This document shows, in pieces, positions 43,065 through 51,346 of a stretch of 64,000 bases of DNA. A program made the translations under genes and the position numbers. Source of the DNA: JBBDIM01 sp040880405 (GTDB taxonomy: Bacteria; Planctomycetota; Planctomycetia; Pirellulales; Pirellulaceae). Below the pieces are notes generated by a model, which saw only the letters and a list, made by a program, of their open reading frames with translations, searched no databases and was not told where the DNA came from. Within the stretch, counting starts at the first letter, position 1, and each line of letters begins with the position of its first letter. The stretch covers positions 62,001-126,000 of the forward strand of contig JBBDIM010000079.1 in assembly GCA_040880405.1 (NCBI GenBank), read 5' to 3'.

Positions 43065-44234
43065 TCATTCGAAGTCGCCGCCTGATGGGTCATCCTGAGG
43101 TGCCCAATCCACCGGCGCCTTCGCCGACTCGCTCGGCTCAGGTTGCCCCGCTGGTGGTTTTGGTTGAGGCGTGAATGTTCCGTCACCAACCACAGGGGCC
43201 GGTGGTGGAGTCGGTTTCTTCGCTGGTTTTTTCATGGTCCGCGGCGGCGACTGGGCCGCACCCGCGGGAAGCTCGATCGCCAGATCTCCATCGCTGGCAA
43301 ACTCGAACCGCTGCACCCCGGTTGGGCTGAGTAAGTCCATCGTCCAATCGGGCGACATATCGTACACTTCCTCCTCTTCAGGGGTGGCAACCTTCGTCAC
43401 CTTGCGAGCCTGTTGTTCCTTCAGGAACTCTAGAAACGAGGGGCGGTTGTCAGCGGCGGCGACTTGCGGCGTCTCAACCTTGGTTTTGTCTTCCTTCGGA
43501 TCGGCGTCCTCGGAGATCCCGAGCAGTTCCTGAATCGTCGCGTCGCCCGACTCACCCTCGACCACCTCTTCATCCGGCGGACGAAGCGACAGGCTGAGGC
43601 TACCCAAACGGCTAGCCAACATCAAAACCTCGACTTGACCTGGGTTCACGAGCAGAGAGACCGTCTTGGCCGCGATGCTGTTGCCCTGCGAGTCGGTTTC
43701 TCGATGCGTCTGCTCATTCACCGCGAATACGCGGACATTCTTCAAAATGGTGCGCGTCATCGACTTATTGGTCGATCCGACACGAGCCAAGTAAACGAGC
43801 ACGTCAACTCGGTCCCCAGGCAGGATGAGTCCCGAAGCGGAACTTTCCGCGGTCACACGGACCGAGTGAACCCGGTATCCGTGGGGAATTAGCTTGGCGG
43901 CACCCCGGTCTTCTTCGGAGCCGAACAATTTTCCCTCTAGGATCAACTCTCCGGCAAACAGGCGGCTGCGTGGCCGACGAGTTTCCAGTTTCGCCAGGTC
44001 CCGAATCGCCCCTTCGGGGATTCGATCCTTCGGCCATGGTTCGAGCTTAATCATCGAGGGTTCGATGACTTCATTGATGTCGATGTCCTCGAGAGCGACA
44101 AAAATACTCTCCAATTCGACCTCGGCGACCTGCGGCGTGGACGATTTTTGGTCCAATACCTGGCTAATGCCGATGGAGGCTACCAAGCCGCACCCCAAGG
44201 CGATGATGATCAAAATTAACGATTTTGGACGCAT
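43065..44234 (-). CDS. cpaB: Flp pilus assembly protein CpaB/RcpC
   Basis: 389 residues. N-terminal membrane segment (ILIIIALGCGLVASIGISQVL), then a SAF domain at about 40-110 with IFVALEDIDINEVIEPSMIK and SRLFAGELILEGKLFG, and the typical RcpC second half with GYRVHSVRVTAESSASGLIL and a cluster of beta-strands. The family links the secretin RcpA to the pilus. The C-terminal 80 residues are Pro/Lys-rich and low-complexity and may reach across the periplasm. The gene is 95 bases upstream of rcpA and 184 bases downstream of tadE, all on the same strand. Confidence 0.9.
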   Translation of the reverse strand: MRPKSLILIIIALGCGLVASIGISQVLDQKSSTPQVAEVELESIFVALEDIDINEVIEPSMIKLEPWPKDRIPEGAIRDLAKLETRRPRSRLFAGELILEGKLFGSEEDRGAAKLIPHGYRVHSVRVTAESSASGLILPGDRVDVLVYLARVGSTNKSMTRTILKNVRVFAVNEQTHRETDSQGNSIAAKTVSLLVNPGQVEVLMLASRLGSLSLSLRPPDEEVVEGESGDATIQELLGISEDADPKEDKTKVETPQVAAADNRPSFLEFLKEQQARKVTKVATPEEEEVYDMSPDWTMDLLSPTGVQRFEFASDGDLAIELPAGAAQSPPRTMKKPAKKPTPPPAPVVGDGTFTPQPKPPAGQPEPSESAKAPVDWAPQDDPSGGDFE

Positions 44235-44418
44235 TGTGTTTTCCTTCGTGGAGCTAGCTTCCGTGCCATTTGTGAGCTAGCTATTCAGGCCCCCCGGCAC
44301 TGAATCTCGACTTGCCAATCATCGGGAACAAAGCGATTCGTGGGCCACTAGAAGCCGTTTCAGCCGCATTTCTCGCCTACCCCACGGGGGTTTCCCAATC
44401 GGCAAATTTCAACGTGAT

Positions 44419-44937
44419 CTATTGAACACTTTCTCTTCGCATGACCGTCCGTGCCTCTAACGTGGTTCCACCTAAATACATGGGCGACGGCAACCAACTG
44501 ACATCGCTAAACGAAATCGACACTGAAACCGCGACCGGTTGCCCAAACCCAGCGGACGCGGGCGGATCCGGCGTGATCGTGATTTCGGCCGCATTCGCGG
44601 AAACCGCGCCCGAGTTCAAAAAATCCTCGACCGCTTGCACTACGTCCCCGGTCACCGCCCCCTCCAGGACCGCCCGACGCGCCCCTTCTCGGGAAGCGTT
44701 GGTGATAACCTGTTGCACCATCACCATCCGGCCATATTCGATCATTCCGAAGATCAGCAGGAAAAAGAGGGGTGCCACTATGGCGAACTCGACCACAGAC
44801 GCCGCCGTTCGGTTTGATCGGAACAAACGGCAAGGTTTATGCAGCCGGGCGTTCGAAGAACGCAAAGTCCGATCTACTTCGCCCGGTTTATCAGTGGACC
44901 CTAGTTTGCCGTCGGTGCCGATCTCGTGGAGTGTCAT
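44419..44937 (-). CDS. tadE: TadE-like pseudopilin-type membrane protein
   Basis: 172 residues. The start I chose is ATG 44937, which overlaps the prepilin peptidase stop (ATGA) and has AGGA eight bases upstream; a TTG at 44955 is less likely. The typical TadE block is clear: RTAASVVEFAIVAPLFFLLI, then GMIEYGRMVMVQQVITNASR followed by EGAR, with a hydrophobic helix bounded by conserved Glu residues. The first 45 residues are basic and precede the cleavage/anchor region, longer than in most TadE proteins. Such minor pilins prime or cap the Flp pilus. Only one TadE-like gene is present; a TadF or TadG partner was not found in the window. Confidence 0.85.
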   Translation of the reverse strand: MTLHEIGTDGKLGSTDKPGEVDRTLRSSNARLHKPCRLFRSNRTAASVVEFAIVAPLFFLLIFGMIEYGRMVMVQQVITNASREGARRAVLEGAVTGDVVQAVEDFLNSGAVSANAAEITITPDPPASAGFGQPVAVSVSISFSDVSWLPSPMYLGGTTLEARTVMRRESVQ

Positions 44938-45500
44938 ATCAGTAATCCTGACCAAAGGAAGTAACCGATGGATCCGATCGCGATCGGAATCCCGTAAGGC
45001 AGCAGCAACATGCTCGACTTACGGTCCGCCGCAATCGCCGACAATTGATTTGGGTCGCGGATCGTCATGATCTCGCTGAAGATGAGCCAGGCCTGGGTGG
45101 AATGTTTTTTCCAGGCTTTCCGCATCAGCACCATGCCGACTGCCAGAACGGCTCCAACAATGGCCGTGATACAGAAGGCGTAAAAGGTATGGGTTCCGTG
45201 CATCCAAGCGCCGACACCCGCCAATAGCTTGACGTCGCCGGCTCCCATGCCACCAATCGCGTAGGCCGGCAATAGCAGAACCAAACCAACCACGGTCCCC
45301 AGCAGACTCCAGCCCAAACCTTCCCAGCCGAACGCCACCGCACTGTAAATCCAGCCGGTGATCACAAACGGAAAGGTAACCCAATTGGGGACTTTCAATT
45401 CAAAACCATCGATCACCGCCGCCAAAATCAGCGTGATCGTCACAACCCAAACCGGCCAGTTCTCAATGACGGCTTCCGCCATCGCGTGAATGTATTGCAT
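44934..45500 (-). CDS. tadV: Type IV prepilin peptidase TadV/CpaA (A24 family)
   Basis: 188 residues with about six membrane segments. The two aspartic-protease motifs are visible: the first Asp in LILAAVIDGFELKVPNWVTF and the second in GAGDVKLLAGVGAW (G-x-G-D). The enzyme cleaves the leader of Flp pilin on the cytoplasmic side. It lacks the N-terminal methylase domain of PilD, as usual for TadV. It overlaps tadE by four bases and ends there, so expression is coupled. 340 bases of non-coding DNA separate it from the pilin gene upstream. Confidence 0.93.
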   Translation of the reverse strand: MQYIHAMAEAVIENWPVWVVTITLILAAVIDGFELKVPNWVTFPFVITGWIYSAVAFGWEGLGWSLLGTVVGLVLLLPAYAIGGMGAGDVKLLAGVGAWMHGTHTFYAFCITAIVGAVLAVGMVLMRKAWKKHSTQAWLIFSEIMTIRDPNQLSAIAADRKSSMLLLPYGIPIAIGSIGYFLWSGLLI

Positions 45501-45660
45501 GGTGTTCTCCCCGCCTCGTACCCGCGAGGCATTTTTCCTCGTCGTTCAAAATGGCCCCAAAAAGCCAACAACGCCGGTCGCGCTGGTGCGCCCAGCACGA
45601 AAAACTAGCTTATGGCGGACGCCATGCGGCCAACTTGCCGCAATTTTTCCTAAAGGATGA

Positions 45661-45752
45661 ATTCACAGGGGATGAGTCCCCTCACTTCCCACTGGCGGTA
45701 AACGAAGCCTCTTGAGCCAAGTCACCAACGTGGGACTTATCCCCTGCGAATT
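45661..45752. repeat. 21-nt inverted repeat between flp terminator and tadV
   Basis: The arm at 45661-45681 (AATTC, then CAGGGGAT, then AGTCCC, with one variable base between blocks) pairs with 45732-45752 with only two mismatches in 21. The arms are separated by 50 bases, which themselves contain a second short pairing (CGGTAA / TTACCG). Confidence 0.65.
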
Positions 45753-45764
45753 ACCGCCGGTCAT

Positions 45765-45815
45765 AAAAAAAGCCCCCAAGTGGCGGCCCCTCGGAAGGAT
45801 GCACGCCCTGGGGGC
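45765..45815 (-). terminator. Rho-independent terminator directly after flp
   Basis: On the reverse strand GCCCCCAG (45808-45815) pairs with CTTGGGGGC (45772-45780, one bulged base), followed by seven T (45765-45771). The stem starts 26 bases after the pilin stop codon. It would separate abundant pilin transcription from the rest of the tad genes. Confidence 0.85.
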
Positions 45816-45840
45816 CTCTGCTGGGTAACGCAGCGGTGCG

Positions 45841-46038
45841 TTACGCATCGCCGGAATCGTTGGCGGTTACCATGTCGGCACCGATTTTGGTGAACGTCCG
45901 GTTCGCCTCGGTTCCAATTGCTTGGATCGCGGTCAAACATACGATCACGATGAGGGCCAACATCACGGCGTATTCCACCGCGGTCGGACCATCTTCGGAT
46001 ACCAGGAAGTTCTGTACTTTTTGGACGAGACTGTTCAT
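45841..46038 (-). CDS. flp: Flp-type major pilin
   Basis: 65 residues from ATG 46038, supported by a strong GGAGG eight bases upstream. The prepilin cleavage site reads SEDG-PTAVEYAVMLALI: a Gly at -1, Glu at +5 and Tyr at +6, exactly the Flp signature, then a single hydrophobic helix (VMLALIVIVCLTAIQAIG). The leader of about 20 residues is longer than in proteobacterial Flp. The polymerised pilus serves surface attachment. It is followed at once by a strong terminator, so it is transcribed mostly alone, consistent with the high expression needed for a pilin. Confidence 0.93.
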   Translation of the reverse strand: MNSLVQKVQNFLVSEDGPTAVEYAVMLALIVIVCLTAIQAIGTEANRTFTKIGADMVTANDSGDA

Positions 46039-46751
46039 TCGATTTTCCTCCGCTATGCCTGAAACGGCGACAAAATAAGGATGCACTCGATGCTTTCCGG
46101 TCCACCGCGAACCGATTGTTCGCTGGCCTGCCCATTTGGCGACCGGAAAACCACAACTGCGACGACTTGCGCCTTGGTCCCGACAACTTGCCTTTAGGAA
46201 ATTCGTTGAACATCAAGCCAGCGAAAAACTGACTCGCGATTCAACCCCTTCGGCAACCAGGCTACCATTTGCATGGCCCTTGGCTTTGCGTCCCGGCTTC
46301 ACAACCGGTTTGCCCTTTCGGGGGACGTTTGGCAGCAGGCCTTTGCCCGCACACCGGAAACCCAAGTTCGTTTTTTGATTTTGGGAGAATTCCAGATGAG
46401 CCGGGAAAAGCTGGTCAGGTCCCGACGAGGTCCCTTTCCAGAAGCGGTGAAAAGCGTTTTGCTCTCCCCCGCTCACCTGAAACCTATGTCGGATCCGAAA
46501 ACTGTCAAACGCGCGGCTTTAGAAAATCTGGTGAATTCAGGAAAGATTTCCCGAAGCGAGTCGTAACTCCTTACCACCAAAGCGAAACCAGCGCGAGAAT
46601 AACCCCGGCGAGGCGACCTCCCACGGTCTTGCGACCGTAGCTACCTCAAGATTTCGCCGTAGCCACGCTTGCAAAAGCGTGGGGGAAGTGCCCTCGCCGC
46701 GCTGGCGTGCTTCATGCACCTGCTGGGTGCCACCCTACGTTTCGCCTAGCC
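46039..46751. other. 713-base non-coding region between flp and the MFS transporter
   Basis: No gene is supported here; a forward frame at 46273-46566 lacks a ribosome binding site and family resemblance. The left part should carry the flp promoter; the right part holds two dispersed palindromic repeat units (46618-46644 and 46659-46690) that recur inverted at 52300-52401. Confidence 0.55.
46618..46690 (-). repeat. Dispersed palindromic repeat, two units
   Basis: Unit A (46618-46644) has the core CTCCCACGGTCTTGCGACCG followed by TAGCTAC; unit B (46659-46690) reads GTAGCCACGCTTGCAAAAGC followed by GTGGGGGAAGTG. Each can fold into a short hairpin (CGGTC/GACCG in A, CGCTT/AAGCG in B). Reverse complements of both units occur at 52300-52327 and 52369-52401. 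Confidence 0.7.
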
Positions 46752-48056
46752 TTACACAATCGGGTCGGCGGCATCCGCTTCGGCGACATTGCCTGGGGTG
46801 AGCTCGCTTTCGGAGACCACTTCCTCTTCGATTTTCGGATCGTTGAACATGATGGCGAACAAAATCAGCACCACCCCGGCGATTCCCGCCGGAATTAGCC
46901 AGAACTGGGTCCAGTTGACCCCGTCATCGGTTCGAGAAGCGGCTTCGACCATACCGGAGAGATTCGCACCGACGAAGGCACCAACTCCCAGCGTCACAAA
47001 GGTAATCAACCCCTGGGCCGCACCACGAATCCGCTCGTTGGCGTTCTTCTCGACGTAAATCTGCCCGGTGACGAAGAAGAAGTCGTAGCAGATACCGTGC
47101 AGTAAGATCCCTAGGAACAGCATCCAGAAACCACTTCCCGCGTCGCCAAATGCAAACAAGACATACCGCGTGACCCAAGCTGCCATCCCGATCAACAGCA
47201 TGTTCTTGACACCCAAGCGAACGAAGAAGAACGGGATCAACAGCATGAAGAAGATCTCGGACATCTGCCCAAACGTCATTTTTCCCACGGCGTTTTCGAC
47301 ACCCACATCACCAAGGAAGAAGTTGGTGTAGTTGTAATAGAACTGGAGCGGGATGGCGATCAAAAACGAACCGATGACAAACACCAGGAACGGCCACCGC
47401 TTAAGCAACACCAACGCGTCCAATCCGAGGATCTTGCCGACCGTCATAGGTGAATCGGTGTCTTTTGGCGGGGTGTGTGGCAAAGCAAAGCAGTAAAGCC
47501 CCAGCAATAAGGACGAGCCCGCGGCGACCAACATCGGTGTGCTGGAGTTTTGCATTTCGCTTACGCTGATGCCCATGAACAGGCTCAGCAGCGCATAAAA
47601 GTTCCCCGCCGCAATCCAGCCGATCGTCCCTAACACGCGCACGTAGGGGAACTGATCGCCCGGCCGATCAAGATGATGAAACGAGAGCGAATTGGTCAGG
47701 GCCAACGTCGGCATATAGAGTAGGAAATACAGAATCAACGCGAAATAGAACACCGCTTGGTTATCGATCATCGAGAGCCAGACCAAGATTCCGGCCCCCA
47801 CGACATGGCAAAAGGCCAACACGTACTGGGAAGCGAAGAAGCGGTCGGCAATCATCCCCACAAAAAATGGAGCGATCATCCCGGCAATTGCAGCGGTGCC
47901 GTACGCGTAACCGACGAAGCCCTCGGCGAACATCCCGCTTCCTTGGCCCGCCGTATTGTTGCCGATGTAACTCCCCAGCGTCACAAACCAAGCGCCCCAG
48001 GTGAAGTACTGCAAAAACATCATCACGCAGAGTCGGATGAATTTGGAATTGACCAT
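46752..48056 (-). CDS. MFS nucleoside:H+ symporter-like transporter (NupG family)
   Basis: 434 residues with about twelve hydrophobic segments. The start FIRLCVMMFLQYFTWGAWFV followed by TLGSYIG matches the NupG/XapB type nucleoside symporter head (FLQF-x-WG-x-W-x-TLGSY). A conserved RVLGTIGWIAAGN block near residue 140 is the second family motif. It probably imports nucleosides with protons, though planctomycete members of this subfamily often sit beside sugar genes and could carry other substrates. The C-terminal 25 residues are acidic (EEEVVSESELTPGN). The ATG at 48056 has GAGG nine bases upstream. It stands alone; the downstream intergenic space holds dispersed repeats. Confidence 0.85.
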   Translation of the reverse strand: MVNSKFIRLCVMMFLQYFTWGAWFVTLGSYIGNNTAGQGSGMFAEGFVGYAYGTAAIAGMIAPFFVGMIADRFFASQYVLAFCHVVGAGILVWLSMIDNQAVFYFALILYFLLYMPTLALTNSLSFHHLDRPGDQFPYVRVLGTIGWIAAGNFYALLSLFMGISVSEMQNSSTPMLVAAGSSLLLGLYCFALPHTPPKDTDSPMTVGKILGLDALVLLKRWPFLVFVIGSFLIAIPLQFYYNYTNFFLGDVGVENAVGKMTFGQMSEIFFMLLIPFFFVRLGVKNMLLIGMAAWVTRYVLFAFGDAGSGFWMLFLGILLHGICYDFFFVTGQIYVEKNANERIRGAAQGLITFVTLGVGAFVGANLSGMVEAASRTDDGVNWTQFWLIPAGIAGVVLILFAIMFNDPKIEEEVVSESELTPGNVAEADAADPIV

Positions 48057-48260
48057 CTGGAAGAGTCCTCAAAGCGAGTGCGGCGGTGATTTGTGTTTGG
48101 CGGGGCGGGAACCGGGTGCCGACGGGAAGGCCCGATTTTACCTAAGCTTCCAGGCTGGGAAAAGCATGTAGGGCCAACAACTCGCGACAAAACTTCCGCA
48201 ACAAAGGCGAATTCCGCGCCTCAAACGGCAAGGTCGCCACCTTGGCATCGTTGCGGTCAA

Positions 48261-48305
48261 GAAAAGAGGACGGCCCGAGTTTCCCTTCCGGAACACTCGG
48301 GCCGT
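48261..48305 (-). terminator. Rho-independent terminator after the Cys-rich gene
   Basis: On the reverse strand ACGGCCCGAGTGTTCCGG (48288-48305) pairs with 48270-48287 (GGAA, one mismatch, CTCGGGCCGT), a stem of about 15 bp, followed by CCTCTTTTCTT. It lies about 45 bases beyond the stop codon. Confidence 0.8.
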
Positions 48306-48348
48306 GTCTTGGATCTCATACTTGGGCCGAAGCCGAGCAAACGTCGGC

Positions 48349-48780
48349 TTACAGGCCGTAGTAGTGGACGTTGACCTTGTCGTGACCGGCGAAGACCACC
48401 TTGATCTTGTAGCCACAGCACCAGGTGTACTCGACAATGCCACGCTTGAAGATTGCGCAGCGGCTGTCCACTTCCGGCATCTCTTCGACGCAGCAAGCGG
48501 GCACGCAAACCGGCACGTCGACATAGCAGTTGGTGCGAGGATCGACCACCTGGAGGATCATCTCGACCGGCTGGCCGCAGTCGCAAGGGCAGGCCTTCTT
48601 GGTGAACAGGCGGTGCGTCTTGTAGGAGATGCAGGGGGTGTAGCAGCAAGGCTCCGGGGCGACCGGGCCGCAACAAGTTGGCTCAAGCTTGGCAATCGTC
48701 TTTGCCGAGGCTTCGCTCGACATCGCCGTGCCCATCGAAACAACAACCGCCGCTAAAACGAGCATGCGAAACGAACTCAT
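48349..48780 (-). CDS. Small Cys-rich secreted hypothetical protein
   Basis: 143 residues. The ATG at 48780 has AAGGAG ten bases upstream. A signal peptide (RMLVLAAVVVSMGTAMSSEA) leads to a mature region with 15 Cys in about 115 residues, many as CC pairs (TCCGPVAPEPCCYTPC, ACPCDCG, VPACCVEE, YTWCCG). Such density suggests disulfide cross-linking or metal binding outside the cytoplasm; planctomycete cell walls are protein-rich with cystine, so a structural wall role is an attractive guess. No known domain was recognised. It is monocistronic with a strong promoter-side ribosome binding site and a strong terminator, fitting a highly expressed gene. Confidence 0.8.
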   Translation of the reverse strand: MSSFRMLVLAAVVVSMGTAMSSEASAKTIAKLEPTCCGPVAPEPCCYTPCISYKTHRLFTKKACPCDCGQPVEMILQVVDPRTNCYVDVPVCVPACCVEEMPEVDSRCAIFKRGIVEYTWCCGYKIKVVFAGHDKVNVHYYGL

Positions 48781-48789
48781 AAGTACCAA

Positions 48790-49191
48790 TCTCCTTCTGA
48801 GACCCCATCTCCTTTTGAAGCAGGGCCAACCGAATGGAAAAATGTGGAACGACCGTTCGGGAACGCCGTCTCGCGTCCTCCATTACTTTAGCCTAACACC
48901 CAACTTAGGGCAGTGAAAAGGGGAGAGTTGCGATTGATTTACCGGCTGGGCGGAATATCCTGGCAAAAATCCCCTCTGTGGCAATCTATTTCTCACCGGA
49001 GTTGCGCATTGTGCCTCCTGGAATTTGCCACTTGCCCGGATTCGAACTAGCCTTCCATTGGTACTTGGCATGGTAACCGACCTTCGGTGCCAACCCCTCC
49101 TCTTCGATCCCCGCGACCAGGCATCGAGGATGGGTCTCGTCCCGTACGTGATGATTGTACTCCTTTTCCATAATCAGGGCGGACACGTATC
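48790..49191. other. Intergenic region upstream of the GTPase cluster
   Basis: About 400 bases between two divergent genes. It should hold the promoters of both. Its only candidate gene is a 61-residue reverse frame (listed separately). No repeat or terminator was seen. Confidence 0.45.
48986..49171 (-). CDS. Possible small hypothetical protein
   Basis: A 61-residue reverse-strand frame from ATG 49171. The peptide looks protein-like rather than random in its C-terminal half (AKYQWKASSNPGKWQIPGG), is hydrophilic, and has one Cys. There is no convincing ribosome binding site and no recognised family; the frame continues open upstream. It overlaps no other gene but its start lies only 20 bases from the divergent coiled-coil gene, which would crowd the promoters. 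Confidence 0.28.
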   Translation of the reverse strand: MEKEYNHHVRDETHPRCLVAGIEEEGLAPKVGYHAKYQWKASSNPGKWQIPGGTMRNSGEK

Positions 49192-50034
49192 GTGAACGAA
49201 CACGCGGTGAGCTCACTGCTGGAATCCGGATTTCCCCCGCTGGAGCGGGCGATAGCGGATTTGCGCGGTCACAACGAGCACCTGGAGGAATTCATCGAGC
49301 AATTGCTCGGCGAAATTTCGAACCTGACAGACCAATTCGAAAACCAAGCCCAAGCGCTGGCGCGTCATGGCTGCGTATCGGAAGAGGAATCCGCACGGCG
49401 CGATGCCCTGGTGGCGGAAAACCAGCGACTTTTGGCGTTGGTTGAATCGCGCGATCAAGAGATTGTTTCCCGCGACCAGGCGATCGTGGAAAGGGATGCG
49501 GAGCTTGCTCGCCTGCGGCAGTCCGCCTTGCAAGCGAGCGCAGCACCGGAAAACGACGTCGCAGAGCAGATGCGACAACAAGTCGAATCGCTCCGGCAGG
49601 AGCTGGCCTCGACCAAAATCGAACTGCTCAAGAAAAACAAACAAATCAATCCGGCGGTGGTCGAACATTCCAACCTCAACCAGCTCAAACGGCAGAACGA
49701 GGAGCTTGAAGGGGAACTGCACCGCGTGCGAGGTCGAGCTGCTCAGCTTACCGATACGCTGGATCGCCGCGAGCGGGAACTTAAACAACAGCAACAGGCC
49801 TGGGCGGGTGAGATGCAGGCGATGCGAGAGACTCTCGGCAATCGCGGCAGTGGTCAATCGCGCGGGCAAGCGGCCTCGGACACCTCCGTGGCCAGTGCAG
49901 CGACGACTGTCGTGCGAGACGAGATGGAGAGCCGCAGTAGTGGAAACAACGCGGTGGTCGATTCCGTGCTGGCCCAGTTCGCCAAAATTCAACGCGACGT
50001 CAGCCGACGCCGCGCTCAGCAGAAATCACATTAA
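49192..50034 (+). CDS. Coiled-coil protein, first gene of the GTPase/GAP1 cluster
   Basis: 280 residues from GTG 49192 with no clear ribosome binding site. Almost the whole protein from residue 20 to 215 is heptad-rich helix (Leu/Glu/Gln/Arg), for example LEEFIEQLLGEISNLTDQFE and QNEELEGELHRVRGRAAQLT. The last 60 residues are Ser/Ala/Gly-rich and basic. It has no signal peptide or membrane segment, so it is cytoplasmic, and no enzymatic motif. It precedes the SUMF1-like gene by 54 bases on the same strand and is probably co-transcribed with the GTPase and GAP1-like genes; a scaffold or sensor role in that assembly is inferred. Confidence 0.75.
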   Translation: MNEHAVSSLLESGFPPLERAIADLRGHNEHLEEFIEQLLGEISNLTDQFENQAQALARHGCVSEEESARRDALVAENQRLLALVESRDQEIVSRDQAIVERDAELARLRQSALQASAAPENDVAEQMRQQVESLRQELASTKIELLKKNKQINPAVVEHSNLNQLKRQNEELEGELHRVRGRAAQLTDTLDRRERELKQQQQAWAGEMQAMRETLGNRGSGQSRGQAASDTSVASAATTVVRDEMESRSSGNNAVVDSVLAQFAKIQRDVSRRRAQQKSH

Positions 50035-50088
50035 GTCACACTCCCGAAAATTCGCGGGGTCGGAAATTTGTTCAAGGTTGAATCCATC

Positions 50089-51345
50089 ATGACACGCTGG
50101 TTTCCCTACGTAACCGCCGCCTTGACGCTGGGATTGGCAATCGCCGCCGATCTCCTGTGGGGACAGGTATCGGTAGCCATTGGCGTATTCATTGCCGGCG
50201 GTATTATCACGTTGTTGCTCTACTTGTTATCCCGCTTCCTATCGCCTCGAACTCGAATCACCGCGTCCCCGGATAGCCACAGTTATTCTGACTCATCCGC
50301 TCAATCTTACACCGACGGCGGTTCGGCGTCCCCCAAGAAGCCCATGGTCGATTCCGCCGGGGACGAATCGGAAGACCTTGCCAATCTAATGCTCCGGCAA
50401 GGGCGTTACACGTTACTCTTGCGGCCGCAAATCGCCGATAACATTCCCCCGGAACAGGTCGAACAGGCCAGACAGGCGCTCGACGAAGAGATGACGCTGG
50501 TCCCCGCCGGTGAACTCACGCTGTCCCGGAATCGGGTCGGATTGGAAGACCAACGAGAGCACGACGTGGAAGGCAGTGTTGTGCACATCGAGGGGATCTA
50601 TTTGGATCGCCATCAAGTCACTAATTGGCAGTATGCGCGTTTCGTCGAGGCGGGCGGATACGAACAAATGCAATTGTGGGATCCGGAGATCGTTCCGGCG
50701 GTGCTCGACTTCGTGGACGAAACGGGAGAACCTGGCCCGGCGTTTTGGCGTGGGGGTACTTATCGACCGGGTACCGAAAAGATGCCGGTCGTCGGTGTCT
50801 GCTGGTATGAAGCGGCCGCTTACGCGCGCTGGGTCGGCAAGCGATTGCCCACTGATCCGGAATGGGTCAAGGCGGGGAGTTGGCCGGTCCCGCTACCTGG
50901 TTCGGCTCCGGTACAGCGAAAATACCCATGGGGTAACGGATTCGACCAGGGCCGAGCCAACCTCTGGGGAAGTGGTCCGAACGAACCGGTCAACGTCGAC
51001 AAATTCGCCGAAGGAGCGAGTGTCGGGGGAGCCTTTCAACTGATCGGCAACGTCTGGGAATGGACCTCCAGCCGCTACGGAGCTTGGTCGAGCGCCACGC
51101 AGGGGATTGTGCTCGACACGTCACTGCGAAGTCTCCGTGGCGGGGCATTCGATACTTATTTCGATCAGCAGGCAAGGTGCGATTTTCAAAGTGGCGACCA
51201 GACCATCGCGCGGAAACACAATATCGGCTTCCGTTGTGCGATTGGACTGTGCGATCTGATTCCGGACGAGGAGCTAATGGACATGCCAGCCGAAACTGAA
51301 GAATCACTAGTTGCCGCGACCGCGGACTACCAGGAGACACCGTAA
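50089..51345 (+). CDS. Membrane-anchored SUMF1/formylglycine-enzyme-fold protein
   Basis: 418 residues from ATG 50089 (a TTG at 50068 is less likely). Two hydrophobic segments near residues 8-24 and 28-46 (VAIGVFIAGGIITLLLYLLS) anchor it, followed by a Ser-rich linker. The SUMF1/FGE fold covers about 130-400: VPAGELTLSRN, DRHQVTNWQYARFVEAGGY, PVVGVCWYEAAAYARWVGKR, GNVWEWTSSRYG, LRSLRGGAFDTYFD, and NIGFRCA at the end. One Cys occurs where the catalytic pair is expected (ARCDFQSG) but the second is Gly, so formylglycine formation is unlikely; ligand or peptide recognition is more plausible. The C-terminus is acidic. The GTPase gene starts one base after its stop. Confidence 0.85.
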   Translation: MTRWFPYVTAALTLGLAIAADLLWGQVSVAIGVFIAGGIITLLLYLLSRFLSPRTRITASPDSHSYSDSSAQSYTDGGSASPKKPMVDSAGDESEDLANLMLRQGRYTLLLRPQIADNIPPEQVEQARQALDEEMTLVPAGELTLSRNRVGLEDQREHDVEGSVVHIEGIYLDRHQVTNWQYARFVEAGGYEQMQLWDPEIVPAVLDFVDETGEPGPAFWRGGTYRPGTEKMPVVGVCWYEAAAYARWVGKRLPTDPEWVKAGSWPVPLPGSAPVQRKYPWGNGFDQGRANLWGSGPNEPVNVDKFAEGASVGGAFQLIGNVWEWTSSRYGAWSSATQGIVLDTSLRSLRGGAFDTYFDQQARCDFQSGDQTIARKHNIGFRCAIGLCDLIPDEELMDMPAETEESLVAATADYQETP

Positions 51346-51346
51346 T

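Larger units (their letters stand above)
45501..45840. other. Non-coding region between flp and tadV
   Basis: 340 bases with no gene. It holds the flp terminator (45765-45815) and a 21-nt imperfect inverted repeat (45661-45681 with 45732-45752). The tadV promoter must lie here. Confidence 0.6.

Noticed and set aside
46273..46566. Forward 97-residue frame in the flp-transporter gap
   Set aside because: No ribosome binding site, no motif, and the composition suits non-coding DNA.
50089..51345. Active formylglycine-generating enzyme for sulfatases
   Set aside because: The second catalytic Cys is missing and no sulfatase gene lies nearby.
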